Positions 10,852-23,183 of a stretch of 64,000 nt of DNA are shown here, in pieces; the stretch's first letter is position 1; each line of letters opens with the position of its first letter. The translations under genes and the position numbers were made by a program. The stretch lies in assembly GCA_009869945.1 (NCBI GenBank), contig WIXG01000011.1, positions 496,001-560,000 of the forward strand, in the 5' to 3' direction. The DNA comes from Mesaphorura yosii. Lineage: Eukaryota; Arthropoda; Collembola; Poduromorpha; Tullbergiidae. The notes under the pieces are model-generated. The model did no database searches, had not been told where the DNA came from, and saw only the letters and a program-made list of their open reading frames with translations.

Positions 10852-13425
10852 TGGTCAGGCTGCTCTAGATTTTAGCAACAAGACGCAAAAGAACAATCGG
10901 TACGGTAGCTGTAGTCCGTCAACGACCCGTCCTTAAGTAATTTCATTGGTTCTAGTAATCAAAAATGAGATATTACGTTGAATCTTGAAGCTCATCTTAC
11001 AAAAATGGATCTCATTAGTCATTAACAGTTAGAGTGATGGTGATAGTCAGTTGAAGTTTAGAGCGTTGTCTATTTCGAAGAGATTTTAGTATTGTGCCAA
11101 AAATCAATTCATGTAACGGATGTTCAATGTTGTCAATGTATCTTGTTTCAGTGAGCTTCTTTTGTATACAAACATCTAAGGTTAAAGGTTGAAGCTAGAC
11201 GCTAGATTTTACTTTGTTCCATGAATCCATGTTCAATTTCTGACATTCAAGACGGACGGTGTATTTTTGTACTTCATACGTTCATACCTCAACTCTACAG
11301 TATGAAACATGACCTCTTCTCATCTAAAGACTTAATTTAATCACGTAATCAAATAATCTCATTATTGTGATTGTAATAGCTATCAATTATCAGTTAGTGT
11401 ATTTTATTATCCTGATTGTCGCAGTAGCATTTTCTTGTCCTTGTCGTACATTATATTTGCATATTATTTATGACATTATGCCCATGTCGCGCCGCATCGC
11501 TGACCGCAACGGATGGAATTCAGCGTGTTGCGTGTATCCAATGAGTATGGTCAAGACCTGACTTGAACTCTCCATATAACACCTTACAGATTACAGTGTA
11601 TAGATTTTTGAATAATTTCATCTTTTAAAGATTACGTAATCAGTTTCATCAGTATTGTCGTATAAGCATTATGAACAGAGCCTGTTACAAGTCAAAATCT
11701 TGAATTTCTATACGCATTGGATGGAAGAGAAACTTGTTATTAAACGATGAATCATGAATCTCAATCTCGCTCAGACCAAATTTTTTGATGATTGTTTCTG
11801 TACATTCAGTAATGTGGAAGTCATAATCACGTTGCTCGTAATCTAGTAGCGCACACATTCACGTAAATGGCTGACGAGACGGTGGGCAGACAGACGTGGT
11901 TTGGCACAGACATTGTGTACGCCAATTCTGCGATCAGAACCAGTATACCGAGCCAACAACCAGCACAGCACACCAGATGCACATTGTACACGACTACAAC
12001 TGGTGAAGATAACTTGTTTCGGCGTAAAATTAATATGCAGTCTGCACTCTCAGGTTGCTCCGCACCTTTTTGATTAAATTGCATTATTGACATGAATTCA
12101 CCCAATTCAGTTCAACTTCCTTCCTGCCTTCCTGCTAGACAGCCGGCCAGTAACAATGTTGAACAAATTCTTTCAATACATGCACAAGATACAAATGATA
12201 CGTTGAAATTATGTAATCAACATTCAACTCAACAAGAATCCAATCGCATCTTTTCGTCTCTCTCCTAGATCCGGTTCAGATGCCTTAGAATTATTGGCAG
12301 CATCACCTGAGATCATTTGCATTTGGCATTCGAAAATTCGCGAATTGTGAATTTCGAGGAGGTGTGACGTGATAAACGCCCTGCCGCGGCGGGACTTCGT
12401 TCTGTTATCGTTTAGCTGATTACATCATTCATTATTACTATTACTTTGATTGTCGACTCCTGATTCCTGATTTATGACCCACTACGATTTCACGAAATGC
12501 AAAAACGAAAACCAGCTCAGAATGCAAAATTTAGTATGATTATGACTGCGAAGAACATTTACGGCCATTGTTTGTGCTCACGTAGAAAATTAAATTAACA
12601 AATGAGTGTTTTCACATGTTCAAGTGTAAGTGGATTTCTGCATTCAGGAAGGACAGTCAATACTAACAATGCAGTGGTTGCCAAGTCGGTAACCAGATTC
12701 TCGCTGTACTGAATGGCACTGCTTTTATCTTTGTCACATCTATTTTTGAGCAGGTATGACTGACAAGTGTTTGCTGCATACTGTTTACCTGTAAACGTCC
12801 AAACCGAAGAGATTCCTTTTTTTTGAGGAATCCGGATATGAAATTGTGCGTTGCGGCTACACGACCCCATTTTTGCCCCAGTTCCAAAATAACCTGGACC
12901 TTTGTTAACATTTCTGCTTTTGGGTCAATTTACCCGTTCATGAAAGCAGTCCTCAGCTTAGCAGGAATTCACCGTTTGGGGATGGTTAAAGTGTCACCTG
13001 TGAACTTTTCATTCCGGCGAAATACGTAAACACACAAATAAGGTGCATATGTCAGTTTTATGGTACATTGCTGAAAAAGCGTTTTTCGTGTTCAGTTACG
13101 CAACATGAATTCGTCGACTCACACAAAATATCCGTGTTCAATTAAAATTCTGCAGACGCTCAAAAATGAAAGTTTAAAGACACACACGGCTCGACCTGGG
13201 GCTTAACCCATTAAATTGGATACAGAATTAGAGATGCGGCACGCGGCTTTATGATCTTCGTCGCGACAGCATCATTCGCATCAAATAAGTCTTCAATCGC
13301 AAATTGAATATTTTGGTATACGACGAAAATAGTCATCGTAAATCGTTTATGAAACTTGTGTTGAGACATTGTTAGAGAAAGGATCCGTGCTTCGCTTAAA
13401 TCGCTTGATCGTGTGTATTGGGAAT

Positions 13426-13513
13426 ACTAATCAGCAAAGAGAGTTCCGTTTCGTAGTTAATTCGTATATATAGCAATCAACTACGAAACTGAAGACTCTT
13501 TGCTAATCAGAGT
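13426..13513. repeat. Imperfect inverted repeat, pre-miRNA-like hairpin
   Basis: The left arm (13426 to about 13464) and right arm (about 13473 to 13513) are near-complementary. CAGCAAAGAG pairs with CTCTTTGCTA, and GTTTCGTAGTTAATT pairs with AATCAACTACGAAAC. They enclose a loop of about 10 bases (tatatag). The stem is about 35 base pairs with a few mismatches and one small bulge, the size and shape of an animal miRNA precursor. I do not recognise a known miRNA seed. It could instead be a solo foldback or MITE-like remnant, but no target-site duplication is obvious. Confidence 0.6.
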
Positions 13514-13958
13514 ATAGAATCAGAAAAAGGAGGATTTGTTACAGCCCCTTTCGACATTATGACTTTTCACTTTGATCTCTCTCACAAAAAAAAACAAATG
13601 CAGTTAACAAGATTTTCGGCAACTTGGGTGTTCATGACTAATTGACTGAAAACTGTACGTCGGGTCGGGAATGTCACGTCAGGCCATAACGAAACGAATC
13701 AGTGCGTAGCCTGTGCTGCCTGTGCAAGCACAACAAAACACGCATATATCATTAGCATTAAATTAATGTCATTGTTTTCTCAGCAGCCCGCACAAAAAAT
13801 TGACTTGTGACAGTTCCGAATTATGAGCTGATTATCAGATTAATGGCGATGTGCGCAATGCGCCAGGATGGTGCAAATGAGTGCATCGTGCTAATTAATA
13901 TCGCAAGAGCCACGTCTGCGTCGTCGTGCGGTCGAAGCATACCATACCAGATTATAAG

Positions 13959-14013
13959 GCAGGAAATTATAAGGAGACCCATAATAAGTGATCAGAGCAG
14001 GAAATTATAAGGA
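13959..14013. repeat. Short direct repeat
   Basis: The 17-base unit GCAGGAAATTATAAGGA occurs at 13959-13975 and again at 13997-14013. A partial copy (ATTATAAGG) lies just before the first. Spacing from start to start is 38 bases. Role unknown. Confidence 0.6.
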
Positions 14014-14622
14014 TAAGTCGTATTTTCTATCCTGTGTACGTGTGTGAACGGATCATAGCACAGCTGCACAGAACACTGTGATTAGTTAAAGCAGCAACAT
14101 TGTTATCATTGTATCAGGCGAGTGCATCATGAATTGCAATTGCAGTAATGCTTAATTATCTCGTTTTACAACAACGTGCACGACGGTGACGGCACTCTGT
14201 ACCTCAATCACAACAATGCAATTCAGGAATCTTGCCATAAATTCACTAGCGACATAAATATAAGCTTGTGCGTATGCCATAGAGTCTGCATTTGGCATCT
14301 CATTGTTATGCTGTGTTTATGCCGAAACGTTCATTATTGTTATCGACCGGCATGAGACAAAAATAGAATTTCAATTTCAGAGAGAGAAGGGTCGTAAAAG
14401 CCAAAAGGCTGCATCACCGCACTGCAAGTGGCAGGTTTCATCTTCGGTTAGGTACAGTTACAGTGATCGCGATCTGTTGTTCAGTGTCAGTCTGCCTCAG
14501 TCAGTCAGCCAGGCCACAAAAATTGAACAGTCTCAGCTTGGGTCTTCGACAGTGACGGTGACGGTGGTGTGTGATTCCTAATTTTGTGATGCGAACAAAT
14601 TCCTGACCTAACTTTTCGAACC

Positions 14623-16567
14623 ATGGCTCAACTAACTATTACCACTACCGCCGCTCCGCCGGTCAAGAAACTGAAATCAATGGCTTCTGCCAGGCTGTCC
14701 AAGATTCCAGACAATGAAGCCAACAACAACGTTAAAGTGTTACCCAGCGAGCCAGACGCCAGCAGCCACTTGGCTGCCTCCGAAGCCGTGACTGGAATGT
14801 ACTTGAACGACAGCACCCAGCAGCAGGCTGAAATCCCACTCATTGACCAAACATTTCCCACGGTGATCGTTTGGAAAAACGTGCTCCTCTTCATTTATCT
14901 GCACGCTGCAGCCATTTATGGAGCTTACCTCTTCGTCACGGGACAAGTCTACCTACTGTCGTTCATTTGGGGTGTACCATTTTATACGATGAACGGGCTT
15001 GGAATCACCGCGGGTTGTCACCGGCTTTGGTGCCACAAGTCCTACAAAGCCAAGTTACCGTTAAGGATTCTTCTGACATTCTTTCAGACAGTCGCTTGTC
15101 AGGTGAGTGTCCAGAAATAGATGACACCAATCCATTGTTCAATACACTATAAAAGGTGAAGAAAATAAATAACTTGCTGTATTGCAATGTTACATTTGCA
15201 GAATAGCATCTACGAGTGGTGTCAGGACCATCGCGTGCACCACAAATTCTCAGAAACGAATGCTGATCCGCACAATTCCAAGCGTGGCTTCTTTTTCGCG
15301 CACATGGGCTGGCTCATGTGCCGAAAGCACCCAGCGGTCAAAGTGTACGGCAAGAAAATTGACATGTCGGACTTGGCCAACGATCCGATCGTTGCCTGGC
15401 AGAAAAAGTAAGTGTCCGGGCGCATACGCGGCTGATATTACAAGAAACATAGTGCATCAATACATCGTTATACCTAGGACAAGCCATGGTCCAGTTATTG
15501 AGACAAGGCAAGGTTTTTCTAGCGTATGACATTGGAATTCCTTCGTAACATTGCAACTTAACTTGCAATGCGACGAGATAATTGCCGAGACCCGCGGTCG
15601 CGGATTAACACAACCACATTTCTGCATAGCTGAGCGTGAGCCCTGGCTTGGGTTGTAAACACATTAGTGAAAGTTTTAATTACGTGCACCATGTTATGTT
15701 TGGTGACATGACCATAGAATTCGGTTTCCAATTTTGGAGCTGGCTAAATGACTTGTTTGTCCTTGGATACATTTTACATGTGTCTTGATGGTTAATAATA
15801 TCTTATATTCTGCTTATTGCCCTCAGGTACTATGTCCCATTAGTGATCATGGTCGCGTTCGTGTTGCCAATATTCATCCCTGTCTATTGCTGGAATGAAA
15901 GCTGGGCTGCCTCGTGGTTCTTCACTGTGACATTCCGCTACTGCGTCATGCTGCACTTTACCTGGCTCGTCAACAGCGTAGCACATTTGTACGGAAATCA
16001 GCCGTATGACAAGTAAGTCAGTTTTGCTTCTGCATCTGCGTAGTCTTTAAGCAAAGAATTGACTTCAGTTGCCTCATACTATGCGCATGCCCTTTCAGGA
16101 GCATAAATCCACGTGAAAACAAGCTCGTCGGGATCCTCGCGCTCGGTGAAGGCTGGCACAATTACCACCACACATTTCCGTGGGACTACAAAACGTCTGA
16201 GCTTGGATTTTACCGATTCAATCTAACCACAGCATTCCTGGACTTGATGGCGAAGATCGGGTGGGCATACGACCTGAAGACAGTTCCTAAACACGTCGTG
16301 ATGGACCGCATACACCGAACTGGTGACGGCACACATTCCAGCCAGGTGGGTCGCGGCCACGACCATGAGCAAATGGACCAAGCAATCGAAGTCCATGACG
16401 AAACGACCAGCGCCGGGTTTGACCATCACCACCACCACGAAAATGCAACCTGGGGATGGGGCGACAAAGACATTCCAGAGAAAGACATACAAGTCACGGA
16501 GCGTTTATTCAGACTGGAACCATCCGAAAATAGAAACTATTCAAACGAATGGAAGAAGGAACGCTAA
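14623..16567 (+). CDS. Delta-9 acyl-CoA desaturase (stearoyl-CoA desaturase family)
   Basis: Four exons 14623..15102, 15202..15407, 15827..16012 and 16099..16567 give 446 residues. This ER membrane di-iron enzyme introduces a cis double bond into fatty acyl-CoA using electrons from cytochrome b5. All three histidine boxes are present: HRLWCH (about 133-138), HRVHH (about 170-174) and HNYHH (about 311-315, within GEGWHNYHHTFPWDY). Paired membrane segments lie at about 83-125 and 233-280. The Ser/Thr/Pro-rich first 75 residues are ordinary for arthropod members. The last 80 or so residues are odd: a hydrophilic His/Asp/Glu-rich tail (GHDHEQMDQ, FDHHHHHENATWGWGDKD) well beyond the usual end. The start at 14623 is the first ATG of the open frame. 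A polyadenylation signal AATAAA lies at 16665. Chain-length preference cannot be read from sequence. Confidence 0.93.
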
Positions 16568-16904
16568 AACGAAGACAGTTTAAATATTATGAGATATTGC
16601 GAACTCATTATTTGATATTTGTACTCAAGCCGAATAGTTAGCACCGACTAAAGGTTGTACATAAAATAAAAACTGTTTTTGATTCGAAGCTCAAGTTTCT
16701 CTCTTAACTGGCCACAAAAGTATGAATACTCAGTCGATATAACTCTTGTTACAGAAACCAAGTTTAGGATAAAGATTTAATTTTGGAATTGCTTTTTATA
16801 TCACTACTTACAATCAATTAATTAGACGAAGAACAATGAATTAGTGAATTTGTCTCTTCTTATTCTGCGCGCCTCTGTCAACCGAATACGACTGGAGTTT
16901 ATTG
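16568..16904. other. 3' ends of convergent genes
   Basis: Contains the desaturase polyadenylation signal at 16665-16670 and the 3' end of the F-box/LRR-like gene. Nothing else seen. Confidence 0.5.
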
Positions 16905-18128
16905 TCAAAAACAAGGTGGGGTCTTGTTAATCTTGGGCATATTTGTTCCAAAACCAGACTTGCTAATTTTGCTGTTACGTCCGGCAAAAAAGACCTCGCC
17001 AACAGTGTCCAAACGAGGTAATTGCAGTTTGCTGACTTCAACTGCAATTTCTTGGCTGATGTAGAGAGGGAAATTAAGCCTTCTTAACCAATTCCAACTA
17101 CTTCGATGTACTTGGAAAAGTGCTGCTAGCACGTGTAAGGACACGTTTTGATTGCACGGTTGGGAACTGAAATTTGTGCACGTTAGGCTCTCGAGATTTG
17201 GGAAAGAGGATAACAGCTTCTTAAGAGTTTGCAGTTGATGCTGTTCAAGCAGTTCAGGTTCACTTTCTCCCGGCAGATCATTATCATCAGGAGATTGGTT
17301 TACAAAAGTGACGACAAGATCCTTAAAGCTGTGAGTTCCAACCGCAAAATGCTTGAAATTGGGAAAGCAGTAGTCGCTTTGGTCCAGATTACGTGTCCGT
17401 AGTGGGTCGCTGTCACTGGAGTCATCAGGTGCTCGTAGTCTTCGGGGCAGACGCCTAGGGACAACTCGTAACGAAAGAGTTTCAAGATTTGGAAGTTGAT
17501 TTTGCAGAATCAAGTAAAGATCGGTCTCTTCTATATTATCATGTTGCAAAATAAGTGTTTTGACACAATTTCCACATTGCATAGGTGATCTGTCGCAATG
17601 ACGCAAGAATTGACATTTCAGGGACCGTGGACTGTCCTTTCACCTTGTCCACGTATCCCAAATAACGTTTAACTTCATGCTCTGCAAACAACTTCACGGT
17701 AATAGTCTTCTCTTGTATTCGGCAGGCTTCTCAGTTCCAAGTGTGACAGACTGTTCGGTGCAAATACAGACGTTGTCGTTGCAGGTTGATATCTTCGAAA
17801 TCGGAGGATAAATCATACTTGAAGATCTTTTCAATAATCTGGAACAAGAGGACTATTGTTACTGGTGCATTCGCACGTTGGCAGAGAGACATCATTACTA
17901 TCCGTAATTTGTGTTATGACTTACCTGCTCAATTAGGAATTGGTTCTGTCCTTTTTGACAATAAGAAACTTCATTTACTTCATCATAAACATAACTTGGT
18001 TCCTGTTGGTCCTGTTCTGGCGGTTTCAGGTTAATCGGGATTTCGCTGTCTTCGTCGTCAGTTGCCATTTGTTGCTTTGAGGAGGTTGAACCCAGTTTGG
18101 CTGCCGAAGTTCCGATCTTCCTAAACAT
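16905..18128 (-). CDS. F-box/LRR-like gene with interrupted frame
   Basis: Exon 17925..18128 encodes MFRKIGTSAAKLGSTSSKQQ and 48 more residues. It ends FLIEQ at a good donor and continues at 17838 with IIEKIFKYDLSSDFEDIN and VCHTWN, which fits an F-box (Ile-x-x-Ile-Phe core, VC-x-x-W end). That frame then meets TGA at 17731-17733, directly after VCHTWN. It stays open beyond the TGA (EKTITVKLFAEHEVKRYL) to about 17630, where the reading shifts by one base into the long 3' frame 16905-17640. That last part has LRR-like units (CVKTLILQHDNIEETDLYL, LPNLETLSLR, FPNLESLTCTNF). No clean intron repairs the two breaks. It is either a decaying gene or carries assembly errors. Intact F-box proteins recruit substrates to SCF ligases through SKP1, encoded nearby at 26.5 kb. 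Confidence 0.5.
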
Positions 18129-18858
18129 TGGGACGTTAGTACTTTATTAGAGATTATTGAAAAACTCTAGTCCGTCTTCTATTTACTTTACTTAAATTCC
18201 CGATTCTTTAATTTGGCTCCGATGCAACATCAACTTGGACAACTTGACGATTGGAATGTCCTGTGATGTTATTCCTGGCCTTGCCAGCCGACCACAATTC
18301 GAAACCAGATGCGACGGACATGGACCACTGAAATTAGTGTTCATTAGCGAAGAAAAGTCAAACTATGGTCTCATTAAACTAAACAACGTTAAGCTGCAAT
18401 TAAACTTCGAAAGCGGTCCAAGCTTCCTTGCGGAAATGACGGAAATTGTGATTTATTCATGCCCTGTCACGACGGCAAAAACACAAACATACGCAACTCA
18501 ACGTTCCGTCCGTAGTACGTCTGTCTGCAGTAATTTCGGGTTTCTTGAATGTGATACGTAAATATAAACGTCGCATTATGACGAGGGAATTTTGAACTAG
18601 CACAGAGTCTGATGAATATTTACCAAGTTTTAGGAAAAACGAAACGGCGGAAGTCGAAACAGTAACACACTCAGTCATTTGTAAAGTGAAAGTCTATTTA
18701 ATCAAAAGTGAAAGCTAGCACTAGCATTGATCAGATTCCAAAGTTATAAATGACTTGACTCTGAGAATTTGGTAGATTTTGGAATGTAAAATTTCTTTTT
18801 CATTGTGTGAATTGTAATTTTTTATACACATACATCCTGTAAAAAATATAATCAAGTT
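18129..18858. other. Divergent promoter region
   Basis: 730 bases between the starts of the F-box/LRR-like gene (minus) and BUD13 (plus). An open frame at 18235-18561 has no recognisable content. Presumably shared regulatory sequence and untranslated exons. Confidence 0.45.
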
Positions 18859-20300
18859 ATGGACATCGCCGAACTTAAAAAGAAAATGGGTCTGAAACTT
18901 AAGAAGAGGGATAAAGACCAGCCGAAAAAGAAATTCAGAGGAACTGGGTAAGTTTTTAACGCCTGTGTAATTGAGTTTGGAGTTACATAATGCGCTTCTT
19001 TTTAAAGACTCGATTGAGCTACGGCTTTAGCCCTTTCTAATTTCCGACTTCATGTGTAGGCTAAAAATTGTTGATGACGACGACTTCTCATACGGAGCCA
19101 GCCGCCGAAATCTGTACTCGTCCAACAACGCAAATGGAATGGAAGATAATGAGGAGGACGAGCATCGTGATGCCGAAGAACTACCACAGATAGTCGGAGT
19201 GATAGACGACAGACCCGAACTCGTCCAAACCTTGGAACAGTTCTCCACAGCAAATAAATGGAAGCAGGTGGGGGGTCCCGACACTGAACAAATTAATAGC
19301 CTTCTGGCTGCCCTAAATAGTGCGGACAAGAACTCCAGAGTCGAGACCGATAGCTCGTTCCAATCAGGAAGCAAGAACTCTCGCGTTGAAGATTATTCTC
19401 CAAAGTCAACTAGTTCGAAGTCGTCGAGCACGAAGAAAACCTTAGACGGGAAACGTGCTGGACTTCAGAAAGCCTCGGCGCTTAGAGAAGAAATGATTGA
19501 ACACAGAAGGCGTGAAAATGAAATGTTTGCAAAGGTATGTCCAACTAATCTAAAATCCATGACCGAAGATTTTGATTTATTTGACCGCATTTATTTGATC
19601 GGCAGATGGATGCAAGTATTTCGGGTAAAAACGCGGAAACCAAAGTTCGTGATCGAAGAAGTGCTAAAGAACGGGAGGAGGACAAAGTGAAAAAGGACGC
19701 GGAAGAAAAATTTAATAAGGAACGAAAAGAACAATACGATAAGTGGGGAAAAGGGTATGAGCTGAGCCTTGAAATTTTTTTAATATGTATCTCTTAAGCT
19801 GACAGCATCCGTGGCGGTTCTAATTCCTTCAATTTCATGGTTGACAGGCTAAAGCAAGTGGAGTCACAACACGATAAGGTCAAGGAAGCCATTCATGAAA
19901 TGTCCAAGCCGTTAGCCAGATATAGAGACGATGAAGATTTAGACGCACATTTGAAAGCCCAAGACAGGGAGGGCGATCCCATGCTTCATATGATCTCGAA
20001 GAAAAAAAGCAAACGTTCTGGGCAGCCAACGAGTAAGTGCTATTAAATTTGTCTAATCATCATTAACACGGCTATAGTATATAAATACGACAAAACGAGT
20101 CACTTGAAAACCTCATTCTCATTGCAGGACCGAAGTATTCGGGCCCCCAACCGTTACCTAACAGGTTTCAGATCGCCCCTGGCTACAGGTGGGACGGTGT
20201 TGATCGTTCGAACGGGTACGAGAAAGAGTGGTTTAATAAGATCAATTCAAGAAAAGCGTTGGAAGAAGAGTCATACAAGTGGAGTGTGGAGGACCTTTAA
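18859..20300 (+). CDS. Bud13: BUD13, pre-mRNA splicing RES-complex subunit
   Basis: Five exons 18859..18947, 19060..19534, 19606..19754, 19848..20032 and 20128..20300 give 356 residues with all phases consistent. BUD13 is the scaffold of the retention-and-splicing complex with Snip1/Pml1 and RBMX2/Snu17, acting on the activated spliceosome. It starts [19 protein letters not shown], with the expected IVDDDD stretch (about 31). The conserved C-terminal half is diagnostic: [41 protein letters not shown], then [31 protein letters not shown] and the terminal YKWSVEDL. The Arg/Ser-rich middle of vertebrate BUD13 is much shorter here, as in other small-genome animals. AATAAA signals follow the stop near 20375. 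Confidence 0.95.
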
Positions 20301-21142
20301 TTAGAAGACCGCTTGTTATATTTTTATACAGTGGACCATTATTGTTATAGACCATAACATAAGGCTAAATTTTAAATAAAATGTTGAACAATAAATGAAA
20401 TTCATGATGAAACTCATAGACATAGGTAGACACATCAACTATGTCGTCCATTCTTCAAAACAGCGAAGAAGTTATGCGAGAGCATGCTGCTTAGAATTTA
20501 GAAATCAAACGAAATTTGAAGTTGATGAAACTCAGCAGAAGAAGCCATGTATTGGAATAATCGGCTTTCTTGCTTCTTCCCTCGTCTGAACTGAACGCAT
20601 GCATGTTGGGTGGTTTTAATCTGTCATAGCTTGAACCACGCTTATGATTTGCTCTGCTTTGCGCCTTAGCATTTCCCAGCAGATAGAATCATCAGAGCCC
20701 AGAGCCTGCTTGGACGGGAACCTGGAACTTGTGGATGGAAACGGAGAATTATCGATCAAAATGAGGAGATATGTTCCGCCGAGTACAAGTACAAGTGTTT
20801 CTCTTTCACAGCACAATTTCTTTTTATGGCGTCACATTCGCGTGTACACAAAATGTGCATGCTCCAGCTCTACTACTTGTTGCTGCGGAACTTTCACTCC
20901 CGAGGTGCAAGTCCAGCGCACAGTCCACAAGTGAATTCTTGAGGGGAAAGTACAAGTTTAAGTATAACATTGCGTTAATATAATTTGTGTACAATTTATT
21001 GATTAATCTGATTTCTTATTCTTGTTACATTGCAGAGCATTACCTGACTGCCTTTCACATAGTTAACTGATTACGTAGGATTACGGTATTTCTCCCCTTC
21101 AGTTGTTTTTGTCCGAATTCATGCGCGAGTACGACGTGGAGG
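20301..21142. other. Intergenic, no gene seen
   Basis: BUD13 3' end (AATAAA at about 20375 and 20389), then sequence with small open frames on both strands (20395-20589, 20644-20934) that I judge accidental. The end should be the zinc-finger gene promoter. Confidence 0.45.
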
Positions 21143-23183
21143 ATGACTGGAGAATCAACAGGATGTGATTGTGAATTTGGTCAGTACAATAATTCGGAAG
21201 ACCTGTTCGGAGATTGTTCCAAAGAAGAGTTGATTCGACAAATTCAGCAGCTAACCTCCACTGTCAACTCGTTACTCGATGAGAAACAAATTCTTCAGTA
21301 CCAGCTCGAATTTCAAAAGTACATAATTATCAACTGCAGTGATAACAGCAATGAAACGCATCGACTAACTGAAGTGACGCCTGTAACTGATACTGAGGAT
21401 AACACTTGCAACAAAGGTAGTTAATTGAAATCACTACATGCGGATATTTGTTTGCTCGCCGTGAATGGGCCATGAAGCATTATCATATTTTTCTTTCTTA
21501 GATCTCCCGAATAATGACACAATTCTCCAAGAACTACGCACTGATCCTTTTCCTAGCAACGTCATCTTTGAAGAAGAGGATCGGGAGAATAAATTTACTC
21601 CTGGAACCGCATCTATTGAAGAAATTAACCTGTTACCTACGTCAGATGGACTTGAAGAGTCTTTACACTTCGAAGGTATCGAAAATCGATAAATCAATTA
21701 ACTCCTGCACACTACGACTTGAAACTCTGACTCTATTGATGTTAAATATTTTAGAGTTCGTCGAAACTGACTGGATCTCAAAGGTCACAATGTCTGAGAT
21801 CGACAAAAGTGACATTAACTTGAACGTTCTAGCTAAATTGAGCCGAGAAGTAATCTCGGACGAAGTTGTGCCACCGGCATGTGAAGAACAGATTGTCATT
21901 GCCGATAACGTGGCATCGCCCGTCCAGCTGGAGCCGAACGTGCAACCCAAGGGTGCGCATTAGTATTTAGTAACTTTTAAGACTAGAATTCACTTCTGTA
22001 GAAATTCCATGCATGTCTCTCTCTACAGGAAAATCAACAACTGACTTCTGTTGTCATCTTTGTCCGAATACTTACAAATATCCTTTCAGTCTCAAAAGAC
22101 ACTTGTTACAGCAGCATAATATATGTACCATCATTTCAACTCGAAAAAATGCAAACAAAAATAGCAACACTCCGGAGATTCAAGAGCAAATCGGTGGTGA
22201 TAACTGTGCAAATGAAAATATCGAGTCAACAACCGGCTCAGGTATATTGCGCACTAAAAGTAATAATAATGCAATTCTTGTGTAATTAGTTTTGGTTATA
22301 CTTCTTGGGTTCATTAAAATTTCTAGAAGACAAAGGTGACGAAAATCCTCAGACAAGAGATACCATTGCTGGCAAGAAGAAAAAGAAAAAACAGAAGAAA
22401 CTCTTGAATCTTGTATGTGAACTTTGTGGTCAAAGCTTTAAATATTTGTACAATTTCCAGCGGCACATGAAAAAGCTTCACAACGAGAACCAGGAGAAAT
22501 ACCCGTGTTCCATCTGTGCAAAAGTATTCCCCAGTCATAAAAGTTTACGGCGCCATCAAAATGATGTTCATTACACTAGCCCCGAGGACAAACATTTTCA
22601 ATGCAATCTATGCTTGGAGCTCTTTAAGTACCGCTACCTGTTGCGAAGACACTCTGCCAGAGTCCACGAATTCAAGAATCGCGTGTCGTGTTCTTTGTGT
22701 TCCAAGACCTTTGCTACCGAGTACCATCTACGAAGGCATTTGATATTGCACGAGAAGAATGGCAACAGCATAAACGTTCCACGTAAGGCTCAAGGATCAG
22801 GAAGTGACACAAGTTCAACCTCGTCTGTCATTAGAAAGCGTCCAAGAAGTCACGGGGATTCGTTTGTGTGCGAGTACTGTGGCAAAGTTTTCCCGAAGAG
22901 GAATCGCCTTGTCCAACACTGCGTTTCCCATGCAGGTAACTTCCGCTTAACGTAAACATAAAATGGCAAAATTCCCGTCTTTATTTTAATGGTTCTCGTT
23001 TTTGTTGTAGAAGAAAAACCATTCTCGTGTCAGCTCTGCGAAAAGTCGTTTACACGCAAGGCCAAACTTATCCAGCACCAAATGAAAAGGCACTTTGCTG
23101 AACTCGGTGGAGACGAATTTGGCGAAGTTATTGGTCAGGATGAGATGAAGGAATTGTCCAAAATAGATTTGGCATCAGGCTGA
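21143..23183 (+). CDS. C2H2 zinc-finger protein with seven fingers
   Basis: Six exons 21143..21416, 21502..21675, 21755..21952, 22029..22241, 22327..22935 and 23011..23183 give 546 residues. Every intron is short (70-85 bases) and falls in phase 1. The N-terminal 215 residues are acidic with a short coiled coil (EELIRQIQQLTSTVNSLLDE). Then come seven C2H2 fingers: CHLC-x12-H-x5-H in exon 4; CELC, CSIC, CNLC, CSLC and CEYC fingers in exon 5; CQLC in exon 6. A Lys-rich patch (KKKKKKQKKL) precedes the second finger and could be a nuclear signal. The last two fingers are joined by HAEEKPF, close to the TGEKP-type linker; the others have longer spacers. Presumably a nuclear DNA-binding regulator. 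No ZAD or BTB domain is visible, so I cannot name an ortholog. Confidence 0.9.

Larger units (their letters stand above)
10852..14622. other. Long intergenic stretch with hairpin and repeats
   Basis: About 3.8 kb with no gene I can support. The first part should hold the 3' untranslated region of the AKNA-like gene. An imperfect inverted repeat (13426-13513) and a short direct repeat (13959-14013) are listed separately. The last few hundred bases precede the desaturase start and probably hold its promoter and 5' untranslated region; a TATA-like ataaatataag lies near 14256. Open frames at 11367-11561 and 11827-12105 look accidental. Confidence 0.5.

Noticed and set aside
11827-12105. Minus-strand frame with a hydrophobic CCAGCWLGILVLIAELAY
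   Set aside because: Single short frame with no partner exons; one hydrophobic run is not enough to call a gene.
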